Position numbers and translations under genes: made by a program
From: Firmicutes bacterium UBA1739
GTDB lineage: Bacteria; Bacillota; Clostridia; Peptostreptococcales; Anaerovoracaceae
Assembly: GCA_002315385.1 (NCBI GenBank)
Contig: DCHZ01000040.1
Coordinates: forward strand, 6,470-70,469
DNA length: 64,000 nt
Reading direction: 5' to 3'
In this document: positions 9,401 through 17,678 of the stretch, in pieces
How positions within the stretch are numbered: the first letter of the stretch is position 1
Layout of the letters: each line of letters begins with the position of its first letter
The notes under the pieces: model-generated
Told to the model about the DNA's origin: nothing
The model's input: only the letters and a program-made list of their open reading frames with translations
Database searches by the model: none

Positions 9401-12400
9401 TTTTAAGCTGCTGCTGATATCCTGTCAGTGATGCACTTTCTTTTACAATAATCACCTTTATCCGGTTTTCAAGTATTCTTTTTACCGTATCACTGAGGTT
9501 GCCCGTCAGTTCTTCGGTATTTGTATCGTACACTATCAGAATGTTTTTTCTGTCATCTGTGGAATAGCTCTGACCGAGATTTGACGCAATGCTTTCGTTG
9601 AGTGCCCGGTCTAAAGTTCTGTATCTTACAGATGTTTTTGCATTAAGATTTCCGTCAAATTCCGTCGTACTCGACCCGCTCATTAAAAACTCAGCACTGA
9701 AGAGATTTTTCGAATAATGTACCGTCCCTCCGTAGCTTCCGCAGTTCAGGAACGATGTGTTCATCACCGCGTCCGAAGAATACGTACCTTCTTTCATATC
9801 GAAGCCTGCCGTATTGGTCAGATACTCTGTTACCATTGATTTCCCGATTACTCCATACTGGCATGACGGCTGGTACAGAGTAACGATATCTCCCTTCTGA
9901 AATGCATACTCAATATCATTGGAAATTCTCTGATAAACCGCACTGCTGCTCTTTATTTTGTCCGAAATAATATGCATATCCGAATAAATATCGAAAGCCG
10001 ACAGATATGAAATGTAATTTGTATCATTGTCATAAGTGTATGTTCCGACAACGCTTCTGAATTCTCCTTTTTCGTTTTCGGCAGCTGTCAGCGAATCATA
10101 TGTTCCGTATGAGGACCTGCTGATATTTTTGAGCGTTTTAATAATATTTCCGTCTTTATCAGCGGCATAAAAATCATAATTGCTTTCGGATTTGTTTTTC
10201 CTTCCCTTGAGAAGAACCACTCCCTTCACATCGATTCCCATGCATTCAAGAATAAGAGACTGATTTATTTCCTGTGACATGGCTCTGATTGAGATATTTC
10301 CGTCTGAAAGACTCATATATCCTCTGTATATTCTTCCGTTTTTCTTAAAGATAAAGTTTACGCAGCCGTTCAGAATTCTGCTGTAATGCTCATCCCCTGA
10401 GCATACTGTATTGCCGAATTTCTCGGATATTTTTCCGTTATCTGATGCATCAATGATATATATCCCGGTTTCCTTTATCGTATAAATATGTCCTTTTTCA
10501 TCGGAGTAGGTATCTCCTCCCGCTTCTATATTCACTGTCTTAAGATGCGCCCCTGTTTCTTTTTCAAAAACAGCAGTCTGCCCGTTGCCGGTAAAGAACA
10601 CATATTTCGGGCTTACCGCAGAGTCCGTTACAATTCTCGCGCTTCCTTTCATATAATTATTCAAACTTATCTCGGATTTGGATATTGGAACCTGCCATTT
10701 CACTTTTCCTGTAAAGGCATCCACCGCATAAAATTCCATTTTCTCCGGTTTTGCTGTATTATTTACATTTAATATATCGGCCGAGCTGTAGACCGGCTTT
10801 ACAACATACATTGTGTCATTATCTACGGCAGATGCATTTCCGTCAAAAATTGACCCGTATGCCTCCTGGTTTATACCGGAGGGGAAGTCCAGGGCTTTTG
10901 TTACTTTTGCCGAGCTGATATCCGGACTGTCGTCAGCTACTATACTGTGTGATTCGGTGTTTTCAGTATTGATGTCTTCTGAAATCAGATCCACCGAAAT
11001 ATCTCCGACAACTCCGTTTTCAAGAAGCTTTTCTTTAATTTTGTTCTTTATACTGCTGACCGCAGCGGCATCCGAATCATTTCCGGCAATTACTGCCACA
11101 TTCGCCTTTTCGGCAGTCGTAAGTGACAGACTCACCACAGGTGCAACGTTATCGACAACGGTTAAAAACGGTCTGTCCGCATTTCCGTTATTTCTTAATT
11201 CTTCAAGATCATACTCGGGCAGATACCTGCCGGAATATGTATCAAGCGAATCGGATGTAAGATAATCGCTGTCGTTAATGAATCTCGGTATTGTTTCATC
11301 AAGCCATACATCTTTAACCGCAATTCTGTATTCCAGCATTCCCACGCCTTTATGCGTGTGAATTATGCTTTTAAGACTTCCGAATGACAGATCTTTTACA
11401 TCCTGAGAATCGTTCAGTTTTTTCCAGCTGCCTGTCCCTGCCTCTCTGTAATACCAGGTTCTTTCCACTGTATCTCCCGAATCTGTAACGGATTTGTCCA
11501 GAACTGTAATGTCGGCAGTATCGCTCTTTTCATTTCTGAGATATGATGCCTCGGTAAAGACCTGCGCTATCGGCGGCGTGTCGGTAATAACGCTGAAATC
11601 CTCTGAGTATGTGTCAACATCTCCCTTTGAATCCTTTGCATATATTTCATAAGTAAATTCCTGCTCCGTATTGTTTTTTGTAAGAAACTCCACCTGAAGG
11701 TTTGTAAAATATTTATCATTTACCGCGCTGCTGTCTTTATTCACCTGGCCGGCGCAGATTACATCGTTTGTGGTATCTCCACCGCCCTCTCCGTTAAATC
11801 CGTTTCTGAGTTTTACAGTTTTGGATACTGTATTTCCGTCCTTCTGTGAAATTTTCACCGTAAACTCGGTTAATGGATAATCGGGATGTGTTGCAACTGA
11901 AATATTAAGAATCTGTCTTCTGTTTTTTTTCTGCTTTCCGCCTAAAGAAGCCGATACATTCGGACAGTTAAGAACCTGTATTTCCTTAGTATCCGTTCCC
12001 TTCATCCCGTTTTTTATTCCCATTTTAAGGGTAACCGCATATCTCTGCCCGCCGGAGGTAGGCTTTGAAAACGACAGTTTTCTCGATGTTTTTCCGTCGC
12101 CTCCCGCATTGCTGCTGCATCCCGAATCATCTGAGTAGGTTGTTGATGTGACAAATCCGCTTCTGGCGTACATCTGTGATGACGAAAGAAATTCTCCGTC
12201 TGCGTAACAATGTGATTCGTTCAGTGCCTCCACCGGATGACCCACATAGGTTACCGAAGGAAGGTCCAGTCTGACGGTCAGGTCCTCCACCTTGTCTATA
12301 ATGTCAATTGATTTTATTTTTGAATCCACCTGTCCGTTGTCGCCGGTTACCGTTATCCGGTAGTAGACTGTTGTGACATCTGATTCGCTTTCCGCCTTGC

Positions 12401-13340
12401 TGCCCCCGGTGTTTCGGCCTTTTCTGTTCGGATCCCCCTGCCATGTGGTTACGTACTGCCAGCTCGAATCATCTTCCGGAGTATATGTTTTTTCCAGCAG
12501 GGCTTCCACAGGATATATTTCCTCTGAAATAACCGATGCATCGCTTACCGTGTAAGAGGCTCCTTTCAGCGCTGTCTTCGGAATATCAAGGTCTGCCTGA
12601 AGGTCTCCGGGATCTATGCTTATCTCTTCTGTTTCAGTTATTGTGTACTCTATTACCGTAGGAGTGAAATATATGTATCCTTCAATTCCTTCTCCGTATT
12701 CTTCACCGTTGGGATCCAGAAGATTCATTATCTTCTGCACATCATAAGGAATCTCACCCAGCATATCTATTATGAACTGTTTCCCGTCAGATCTGGAAAG
12801 CTGTTCCTTCAGGTCATAAGGACCTGTACTTCCATCTGCTTCCATAGCCGGGAAACCCGCTTTATATTCGACCGGATTCTCCTTATCTCTGCTAGTCTGA
12901 GTCATATCCGGTCTGTGGTTATAGTAATTCTTTATGTAATCATTTTTTGTTGAACCTTTATTTGTATTTGACTTTACTGCCTCTTCATTTTCCCCGAGTT
13001 CTGTACTGCTGAAAGGAAAATACCCCGCCTGCCCTTTTGCCGCATCCGGGTTATATATCGCAGAATGAACTATTACCGCATTTGACGGCACCGAAAAGGT
13101 ATGACTGAATGAGTGTTTGGTCGCTGTGTTTCCGTATACATAATCGTTCTGCCATTTTCCTTTACCATTTGACCACAGTGCTATGTATCCCGTATCAAGA
13201 ACATAATACCTGGTGGTGGTCTCTTTTGTGATGGTATAGGCAGCTGAAAAAATACTCCCGGAAGAAAACACTTCTGTAAATATCAGTAAAAATATCAGCA
13301 CCGTCACAGGGATTTTTTTTAATCTGAATGCGTCTTCCAT
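6417..13340 (-). CDS. Giant secreted multi-domain surface protein (2307 residues)
   Basis: I do not recognise this protein as a whole. Residues 1-35 form a signal peptide (KKIPVTVLIFLLIFTEVFSS). After that I see: a unique domain to about 230; several immunoglobulin/PKD-like beta segments (for example YYRITVTGDNGQVDSKIKSI near 320) to about 800; a stretch near 870-1150 with PQQ-propeller-like repeats (YAVDAFTGKVKWQVP, GIYIIDASDNGKI); a part near 1390-1470 resembling a degenerate von Willebrand A fold (ILIVYDTNTEELTGNLS); and more PKD-like repeats to the C-terminus (DDGDEHDEQTVVIEVYY, TTQDDDGLDMKEYEFTV). There is no LPxTG signal, no SLH domain and no obvious C-terminal anchor. It follows the SLH-domain gene by about 200 bases and precedes the ArdC-like gene. 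An adhesin, mating-contact protein or pilus-tip protein is possible; this is inference. Confidence 0.8.
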   Translation of the reverse strand: MEDAFRLKKIPVTVLIFLLIFTEVFSSGSIFSAAYTITKETTTRYYVLDTGYIALWSNGKGKWQNDYVYGNTATKHSFSHTFSVPSNAVIVHSAIYNPDAAKGQAGYFPFSSTELGENEEAVKSNTNKGSTKNDYIKNYYNHRPDMTQTSRDKENPVEYKAGFPAMEADGSTGPYDLKEQLSRSDGKQFIIDMLGEIPYDVQKIMNLLDPNGEEYGEGIEGYIYFTPTVIEYTITETEEISIDPGDLQADLDIPKTALKGASYTVSDASVISEEIYPVEALLEKTYTPEDDSSWQYVTTWQGDPNRKGRNTGGSKAESESDVTTVYYRITVTGDNGQVDSKIKSIDIIDKVEDLTVRLDLPSVTYVGHPVEALNESHCYADGEFLSSSQMYARSGFVTSTTYSDDSGCSSNAGGDGKTSRKLSFSKPTSGGQRYAVTLKMGIKNGMKGTDTKEIQVLNCPNVSASLGGKQKKNRRQILNISVATHPDYPLTEFTVKISQKDGNTVSKTVKLRNGFNGEGGGDTTNDVICAGQVNKDSSAVNDKYFTNLQVEFLTKNNTEQEFTYEIYAKDSKGDVDTYSEDFSVITDTPPIAQVFTEASYLRNEKSDTADITVLDKSVTDSGDTVERTWYYREAGTGSWKKLNDSQDVKDLSFGSLKSIIHTHKGVGMLEYRIAVKDVWLDETIPRFINDSDYLTSDSLDTYSGRYLPEYDLEELRNNGNADRPFLTVVDNVAPVVSLSLTTAEKANVAVIAGNDSDAAAVSSIKNKIKEKLLENGVVGDISVDLISEDINTENTESHSIVADDSPDISSAKVTKALDFPSGINQEAYGSIFDGNASAVDNDTMYVVKPVYSSADILNVNNTAKPEKMEFYAVDAFTGKVKWQVPISKSEISLNNYMKGSARIVTDSAVSPKYVFFTGNGQTAVFEKETGAHLKTVNIEAGGDTYSDEKGHIYTIKETGIYIIDASDNGKISEKFGNTVCSGDEHYSRILNGCVNFIFKKNGRIYRGYMSLSDGNISIRAMSQEINQSLILECMGIDVKGVVLLKGRKNKSESNYDFYAADKDGNIIKTLKNISRSSYGTYDSLTAAENEKGEFRSVVGTYTYDNDTNYISYLSAFDIYSDMHIISDKIKSSSAVYQRISNDIEYAFQKGDIVTLYQPSCQYGVIGKSMVTEYLTNTAGFDMKEGTYSSDAVMNTSFLNCGSYGGTVHYSKNLFSAEFLMSGSSTTEFDGNLNAKTSVRYRTLDRALNESIASNLGQSYSTDDRKNILIVYDTNTEELTGNLSDTVKRILENRIKVIIVKESASLTGYQQQLKNEIEAGGGSVYEVTVSDNFYSKLGNVISNAVNSSYRNVLQVTKTGAAASCISGTFNLEAGRKYYYEYTSNGNVKVDIEKNETSGGEDAAVEKSGLFNKKEYRVVSAEVEDYETPDSLNDSFSYSEAEPKSAITDGRFNIISLNLEGCKSGTNYSAAEKTVTVDTGKLEGRKALLTFDVSLEAGSASLMNEILIKNNGEQVFFRRIEERGTGLDNQAVTVPLSEGVNTISFGGSQTAGSKILTYNMFIDNLALYYAKPSDETEDFSGSTRNISGTRNTVSGSISPVREIGSFTVYDISEYAENHTDTVSVNIESTMPYADKFSTESPFDNNEFVSYSYPGLIKVTPYYFGFRETNLYSNMQLMEFKNTDNRLLYDVKLTYALSGIDEGSRTGVYNYPGNFAVSDRNFLTESGSGYRYYDSIYMTPDKAKMTKDIITCSGAEAVKEFKDIPGNSLVHNAGPLSFVKDSSSFTAGGYCRSEKVNKVTVISMAEIKKVSAKVLNIDTDVYNLSVDEEYGVTMDGKRCLLYKNFSDDGKTTFTFFSDDDRWSICDFKIYYLDHGHKIYATEENIYSDEAAGAWSVKGGVLKVTEEEVPKPSEKAPLTYDKGETIVYEVHYSDYEDDPSKKSYWRYTHTPFNDGEHPDAAYIVDRYGNVSEGTGGILSEPITCFYVDGKYTVEHWQEDNTGSAPYDKESNVVSITFYIRDGGVKEDDTDDGEDPLNGHVPEVTGLTTDPHPVNQKDDFTMKASVDDGDEHDEQTVVIEVYYRSEVAAYFEKIETFRDNFVNYDEKTGSYPQCETNVIKGIPGDYRVVCTTQDDDGLDMKEYEFTVIRTTPDKVYSITGRVYHTPDWDNNRIRFNRSRFGDDIDYPMEFSEYVLQSDPKKRGTNVFWSGERFLLISDVEGEPSEVTCEIKGTDYLTVMSKTASEDGENGPVETFSGRLWSNEMKKRWSSDTATELIFIFTAYYDDGHEPLECEVPVIVDDKYKYWDYHRKY

Positions 13341-13544
13341 CTATTTTCACCTCGTCTTTCAATTCAAAACCCCGGTCCGATGATTTCCCGGGTTTCATTA
13401 CCCTGAAGTCCGAAACAGTTTTTCCGGGCTTTACGGCAAAAGAAAAAAGCAATGCTTTTAACACTGCTTTTCACTGAATTATTAACTCTTTTTCTTATTA
13501 TCAGATTTTGAGAGTTTACTGTTCCGTCTCCTGATATCTGTCAG

Positions 13545-14720
13545 TTAAAGATTCGGCACTTCATTAACTCTCGGAATTGCTGATGAGGGAATCAGAACCA
13601 TTGTCTTTTCTCTGCTCTCATCGTACATATCAAATAATCCGATATATTCAAAATCTATCATCTCTTTTGTTCCCTTTTTTAAGGTTATTCCGTCTTTATT
13701 TGGTAAATATCCTACTGAAGCGGAAGTATTATATACATATTCGTCAGTAATTACAACCGCCTGCACACTGTTGCTACACTTATACTCTTCATCATAAGGG
13801 AATCCGTAATATGAATAATTGTTTTTGTATATTGATGTTTTATTATAATATATGCTGTCCGCACCTGTCAGGTCTTTTCCAATCTCGATATTATATGTAT
13901 TCTTATCATCAATCACATAATACTTTACCTGCCCGTAAATATCATACATCCCGTCCGGTGTATATATCTCGCCTGTATATGCGCTTCTGTATGGTCTCAC
14001 CAGATCTTTTAAAAGATACTTCTCGGAATCATCGATGTTAATCAGACCCGTTTTTTCTGCTGAGGTTTTGTTTGTTTCGGGTTTCTTTTCGAAGTCCGTG
14101 AACTTTCCTGCGTTTTCGTCAGTTAATCTGTATATTACGGTGGCCGCTTCGGCTCTTGTCAGGCTGTTGTCAGGTCTGAACGTGCAGTCTTCATATCCTG
14201 TGATGATTCCAAAGCCCACTGCTCTCGCAATCCATCTTCCATACTCTGTCCCACTGTCAATATCTGAAAAATAACTGTATATCTTTTCGAATTCCCCTGC
14301 TTCCATTGAATCATTTCCGAAAGTATTGGCTGCAATTAAGGCCATGTATTTTCTCGGGATTTTCTGATTCATCCGGTCTGCCGGTATATCTTCCTTTGTA
14401 AAAAGGCCCTTCTCAATGGCCCTGTTATAGTAATTAAGCGCCCAGTGCCCGGATTCCGAATTTCCGTCATCTATGCCTGTATGCTCCACTACTGCCATTT
14501 TGATGAATTCCGCATATGTTACCGGTTCCGAAGGTTTGAACGAACCGTCCGGATAACCTTTTACAATACCCGCATCACTCATTTTCTTTACCGCATCGTA
14601 TGACCAGCTTCCCTCAGACAGATCTTTGTACCCGGCAAACGTTCCGGTAACCGCAGCGCCAAACACAATTACGGTTAATATAAAGATGCCGGTTATCGCT
14701 TTTTTTATCTTTCCACTCAT
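13545..14720 (-). CDS. S-layer-homology (SLH) domain protein
   Basis: A secreted protein of 391 residues with a signal peptide (ITGIFILTVIVFGAAVTGTFA) and SLH repeats: WSYDAVKKMSDAGIVKGYPDGSFKPSEPVTYAEFIKM (residues about 38-75, quoted in part by key residues), a divergent middle repeat, and GFGIITGYEDCTFRPDNSLTRAEAATVIYRL near 170-200. SLH domains bind pyruvylated secondary wall polymers, so it should attach to the cell wall. The C-terminal 170 residues are rich in Tyr, Asn and Asp without a known domain. The ATG follows CGGAGGAAAAAAG. It is the first gene after a good promoter and probably shares a transcript with the giant protein, which lacks an anchor of its own; it may act as its wall anchor. 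Confidence 0.85.
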   Translation of the reverse strand: MSGKIKKAITGIFILTVIVFGAAVTGTFAGYKDLSEGSWSYDAVKKMSDAGIVKGYPDGSFKPSEPVTYAEFIKMAVVEHTGIDDGNSESGHWALNYYNRAIEKGLFTKEDIPADRMNQKIPRKYMALIAANTFGNDSMEAGEFEKIYSYFSDIDSGTEYGRWIARAVGFGIITGYEDCTFRPDNSLTRAEAATVIYRLTDENAGKFTDFEKKPETNKTSAEKTGLINIDDSEKYLLKDLVRPYRSAYTGEIYTPDGMYDIYGQVKYYVIDDKNTYNIEIGKDLTGADSIYYNKTSIYKNNYSYYGFPYDEEYKCSNSVQAVVITDEYVYNTSASVGYLPNKDGITLKKGTKEMIDFEYIGLFDMYDESREKTMVLIPSSAIPRVNEVPNL

Positions 14721-14790
14721 GCTTTTTTCCTCCGCTCTGTTAATCTGACATATGCTTAATCAATAATAAGTTTTTTCTTTTTATGTCTAT

Positions 14791-14819
14791 ACCTTATCAA
14801 AATGAAATATTAATGTCAA
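14791..14819 (-). promoter_or_regulatory. Sigma-A-type promoter for the SLH / giant-protein operon
   Basis: On the minus strand TTGACA (14814-14819) is followed after 17 bases by TAAGGT (14791-14796), with an AT-rich spacer. The SLH start is about 70 bases downstream. The -10 is imperfect. It is the best-looking promoter in this part of the element. Confidence 0.5.
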
Positions 14820-14861
14820 TATGTTCAGAACAAATATGGTAAATATTTCTATTTGATAAGT

Positions 14862-14987
14862 AATGCAGCATAAGGCAGGGCGGTCTTCTGCTGCCATGAA
14901 GCTGCACTTTTAAGGTATTTCATTATTAAGGATTCATTGTGTATTCTGCCGGGATAGAGATAATACCGCCCTGCCTGACACTGCATT
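14862..14987. repeat. 126-bp element bounded by 23-bp imperfect inverted repeats
   Basis: The left end reads AATGCAG, four bases, AGGCAGGGCGGT (14862-14884). The right end, read on the opposite strand, has AATGCAG, four different bases, AGGCAGGGCGGT (14965-14987). The right end stops one base before the stop codon of the TadE-like gene. Nineteen of 23 positions match. It could be a miniature inverted-repeat element, or a long hairpin at the 3' end of the pilus transcript that insulates it from the SLH operon promoter nearby. No coding potential seen inside. Confidence 0.6.
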
Positions 14988-15524
14988 CTAATACCCGACA
15001 TATTCATAAAGAGAAGTTTCGCTTACCGTTACAATATCCTTTAAAAACGGCAGCCTCATTCCCGGCTTTCCCGCATGAAACATTACCGCAACCGCAGGCT
15101 CCGTAATCACCTTTATATACCCGCACGTCACATCTTCAAACACATCTCCGTAAGAAAAGCTTTCAGTTGATATATAGTTTCCGTCTTTATATACTCTTTT
15201 TTTCAGCGAGTCGTCGAAATACACAACCTCATAATGAAGCTTATCTGTCCAGTATCCACCCTCCAAAGGTTTCATCTCTTCATCAAGCTTAAGATTTTTC
15301 CGGGTTACCGACCTGAGCTTTTCGTTTGCCTTTTCATCGTCGAAAACCTTACGGCCTTCCGCATACTCCTCCTGTCTGTAAAACAGTCCCGCAGTCGCCG
15401 CAGCCTCGTCTGCCGCATATTTCAGGGCTTCCTTATGCTCTGACAGCCTGTTGGAATCAGACTGATAAACAGAAAACAGAGAGAAAATGAGTACGAGAGC
15501 AATTCCCAAAATTAAGTTCTTCAT
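14988..15524 (-). CDS. TadE-like membrane-anchored pseudopilin (178 residues)
   Basis: One N-terminal hydrophobic helix (MKNLILGIALVLIFSLFSVYQS) followed by a helix rich in Ala and Glu (KEALKYAADEAAATAGLFY) and a beta-rich C-terminal domain. This is the build of TadE-type minor pseudopilins. It lies one base after the stop of a similar gene (15526-15927) at the end of the pilus module. No prepilin-peptidase Gly-Phe-Glu site is visible. It probably forms part of the pilus base or tip; the family call rests on architecture and context rather than a strong signature. Confidence 0.55.
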   Translation of the reverse strand: MKNLILGIALVLIFSLFSVYQSDSNRLSEHKEALKYAADEAAATAGLFYRQEEYAEGRKVFDDEKANEKLRSVTRKNLKLDEEMKPLEGGYWTDKLHYEVVYFDDSLKKRVYKDGNYISTESFSYGDVFEDVTCGYIKVITEPAVAVMFHAGKPGMRLPFLKDIVTVSETSLYEYVGY

Positions 15525-15525
15525 T

Positions 15526-15927
15526 TTACCTGCCTATCCATTCCGAGGTGGTCTCATAGTTATATGTCTTCATTACTACATTATCCTCAGGTGCAATTCC
15601 CCAGAAGCTGCCGGCTCCCACATAGTTTCTGAACGGAATCGTAATTGAATATGTCATTATTTCGCCTCTTTCTTTTCTGTCAGCAGCACCTGTTGCAGTA
15701 ATAATTATGCTTTCCTCCTCAACGCCAAGCTGAGCCGCAATTTTTTTCTTTAATCCGGAAACCAGTTCCGCACTGAAATAACCTTCCTGCTTTGCCAGCT
15801 CTTTTGTATTATGTATTTCTTTCTGAACATATGACATATTTGTATGGTTTATCTGTTCCTGCCCATACTGCACGACAAATGCCATAAGAATAATAAGGCA
15901 GGCTATAGCTGTAATAAAATTTTTCAT
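15526..15927 (-). CDS. TadE-like membrane-anchored pseudopilin (133 residues)
   Basis: The protein starts MKNFITAIACLIILMAFVVQYG, a single membrane helix, then an amphipathic helix (TNMSYVQKEIHNTKELAKQEG) and a small domain that includes KKKIAAQLGVEEESIIITATGA, the segment typical of TadE/archaeal-like minor pilins in which a helix leads to a strand. It shares the MKN[F/L]I start with the next gene, separated by one base, which suggests duplication followed by divergence. Context is the Tad-like module. It has no recognisable signal-peptidase or prepilin-peptidase site. Confidence 0.55.
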   Translation of the reverse strand: MKNFITAIACLIILMAFVVQYGQEQINHTNMSYVQKEIHNTKELAKQEGYFSAELVSGLKKKIAAQLGVEEESIIITATGAADRKERGEIMTYSITIPFRNYVGAGSFWGIAPEDNVVMKTYNYETTSEWIGR

Positions 15928-15940
15928 TTAACTTCCTTTC

Positions 15941-16084
15941 CTAATGACCTGCCGAAAATTCGATCTGTCTCTGCATTAAGTCCGCCGATGCATTTCTGAG
16001 GGTTCCGTCATCCGGACCCACTATCATCATAAACAGAAAAATACCAAAACCTGCCAGAATACATACCATAATCAAATCTTTCAT
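15941..16084 (-). CDS. Mini pilin-like peptide 1 (47 residues)
   Basis: An ATG at 16084 after GGTGGAGCTCA opens a 47-codon frame: MKDLIMVCILAGFGIFLFMM, then IVGPDDGTLRNASADLMQRQ and a short tail. It has one membrane helix starting at residue 4 and an amphipathic helix after a GTL motif. It is a clear relative of the peptide at 16431-16604, sharing MKDLIM, the helix with GF-IFL and DxGTL-xAxAD. Size and layout fit Flp-type pilins, but there is no leader before the hydrophobic helix, so a prepilin peptidase step seems unnecessary. It is the best candidate, together with its paralogue, for the pilus subunit. Confidence 0.65.
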   Translation of the reverse strand: MKDLIMVCILAGFGIFLFMMIVGPDDGTLRNASADLMQRQIEFSAGH

Positions 16085-16430
16085 TGAGCTCCACCATCAC
16101 CTTTTCCTTTCACGAATAATCTGAAAATCAGATCCCGGTTAATCCTCCGGACCGCCGGAAAAAGAATCTGTGTTTTCCGCAGCCGGCTTCTGAGCCGAAG
16201 GCTCCGATTGCCGCTTAAAAAACATATGCCTCTCTTTCCGGGCAGTTAATCCCTGCGGAAAGACTGACCGGGACTTATGAATTTCACGTTTACCGCATAT
16301 CAATCTATAAAAAACCGGTTTGTCCTCCCCTCATTAAACAGTCCCGGTTTCCGTACTTCATAATAGCAGTTTTAAAAGAAATGTTTCGCTTTTTTCTCCC
16401 CGTACAATATCCGTCCCGGGGATGACTTTT
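16085..16430 (-). other. 346-bp gap between the two mini-pilin genes, with a possible 28-codon ORF
   Basis: At 16139-16225 an ATG after GGAAAGAGAGGC opens MFFKRQSEPSAQ and so on, a 28-residue peptide ending SGGPED. It is acidic and proline-rich; coding is uncertain. The rest holds a small hairpin (GAGCC, GAA, GGCTC near 16192) and no other signal I can defend. The gap may contain a promoter giving separate, stronger expression of the downstream minor pilins. Confidence 0.3.
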
Positions 16431-16604
16431 TTACTGATCAACGTGTTCAATTGATGTAACATCTACAGTCGAAAGCACTGTATTTGCATGACCTACCACG
16501 CTGTCCGCTGCCGCTTCGAGAGTTCCCGAATCCCCGTAAATAAAGGTGTAGCCGAGAAAAATAACAAAACCTATCAGTACAATTTTCATAATTAAATCTT
16601 TCAT
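16431..16604 (-). CDS. Mini pilin-like peptide 2 (57 residues)
   Basis: The frame opens at an ATG at 16604 after GGAAAGGATATTTATT and reads MKDLIMKIVLIGFVIFLGYT, then FIYGDSGTLEAAADSVVGHA and a 17-residue tail ending in EHVDQ. One membrane helix, then the GTL-xxAAD segment shared with peptide 1. It lies downstream of tadC and a short attenuator-like hairpin, which would suit separate control of subunit level. It lacks the Gly-x4-Glu-Tyr cleavage motif of classical Flp pilins. The major-subunit role is inferred from size, paralogy and position. Confidence 0.65.
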   Translation of the reverse strand: MKDLIMKIVLIGFVIFLGYTFIYGDSGTLEAAADSVVGHANTVLSTVDVTSIEHVDQ

Positions 16605-16636
16605 AATAAATATCCTTTCCTTTTACATTTTTAAAT

Positions 16637-16657
16637 AAAAAAAGAGCCTCAAAGCTC
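16637..16657 (-). terminator. Weak terminator or attenuator between tadC and mini-pilin 2
   Basis: On the minus strand GAGC, a six-base loop and GCTC precede TTTTTTT. The four-base stem is short, so partial read-through is expected; this could tune the ratio of pilus machinery to pilin. Confidence 0.4.
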
Positions 16658-16793
16658 ATTCTTTCCGACAATAGCTGTCCGCAGTTTTCTGTTTTTCGAA
16701 GATTATCATTTTTCATGATATTCCACACTGCCCCGTTACCTTCATAACGCACTTTCTTTAAGCACTGCTATCACCCCCTCCCGTTTATATATA

Positions 16794-17669
16794 TCAACCC
16801 ATAATACTCATATTGTTCATCCGGCTCATTGCATCCATAAAGATTACAATCATGCCGAAGTTTACAATAAGAATGAGTATTGAGATTGTTGTCGCAGTAT
16901 AGACCACGTTACTTCGTGTCTCGGCCTTTCTCATCTCTGCAGTCAGCTTCTGCTCCTGCAGATTCTCCTGAAACATCGCTATCTGCTCCGCACTTTCCAC
17001 CGGATTCAGTACATCCAGTTTTGACAGAATCTGAGCGAACTCTCTTCCGGCTTTTGTTCCGATATCATTCTCAAATTTCTCAAAAGCTTCTTTGTCATTC
17101 CCAAGTCTGATTCCCATAAGAAGATCTTCCAGAAAAGGTTTTAATCCTCCCGGGTTGGAATTCTCACTCAGTTCCCTTATCATGAATTCTCCTCCCCAGG
17201 GGCTGTCTTTCTGAACAATTGCCAGATTCTTCAGGATTACACATGCATTGTATATTTCCACGTCCAGTTTTTCCCTTTTGGATTTTCTGATACTGTCGGT
17301 AAGGATGGAAAAAGGGCTCCTTATTCCGAAAATCTTTTCACTTGGAGTAAATGCCGAAACAATGATAATACAGCACACCATGAATACAAGATTATGCTTT
17401 AAGATAGCAAGTATCATCAGGACCGCCAGGACTGCCAGACGCCCCACATTGTATTTATATGCAGATACATTTCTGAATCCCATTTCCCTGAATCTGCTGT
17501 CCGCCGAGTTTTCACTTAGCTTCCGTTTCAGATAATCTTTCACTCTTACATCCGGAGATACTCTGTACTTCGATTTCTTTACTCTTCCGGGTAAAGCGGA
17601 AATCAGTAAAACATATCCTGCCGTAAGTATTGCCGCACTCAGTATTAAATAAATTGCCGATGCTTTCAT
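16794..17669 (-). CDS. tadC: TadC-like type II secretion F-domain protein
   Basis: A 291-residue integral membrane protein of the pilus platform. It has an N-terminal helix (residues 5-25), a pair near 72-108, and a C-terminal helix (YTATTISILILIVNFGMIVIF) with a soluble helical T2SSF domain between them, including LLMGIRLGNDKEAFEKFENDIG. In Tad systems TadB and TadC together couple the TadA ATPase to pilus assembly. It sits 9 bases after the tadB-like stop. The family signature is weak but order and topology agree. Confidence 0.75.
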   Translation of the reverse strand: MKASAIYLILSAAILTAGYVLLISALPGRVKKSKYRVSPDVRVKDYLKRKLSENSADSRFREMGFRNVSAYKYNVGRLAVLAVLMILAILKHNLVFMVCCIIIVSAFTPSEKIFGIRSPFSILTDSIRKSKREKLDVEIYNACVILKNLAIVQKDSPWGGEFMIRELSENSNPGGLKPFLEDLLMGIRLGNDKEAFEKFENDIGTKAGREFAQILSKLDVLNPVESAEQIAMFQENLQEQKLTAEMRKAETRSNVVYTATTISILILIVNFGMIVIFMDAMSRMNNMSIMG

Positions 17670-17678
17670 AATCCACCT

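Noticed and set aside
10488..11265. Plus-strand ORFs opposite the giant gene (94 and 150 residues)
   Set aside because: Antisense shadows of a long well-supported coding region with no start signal or protein-like composition.
13195..13464. 89-residue ORF crossing the start of the giant gene
   Set aside because: It covers the giant gene's signal sequence in a different frame, without its own ribosome site.
16447..16752. 101-residue ORF across mini-pilin 2
   Set aside because: It reads the pilin gene in another frame and has no homology; the 57-codon frame is supported by its paralogue and ribosome site.
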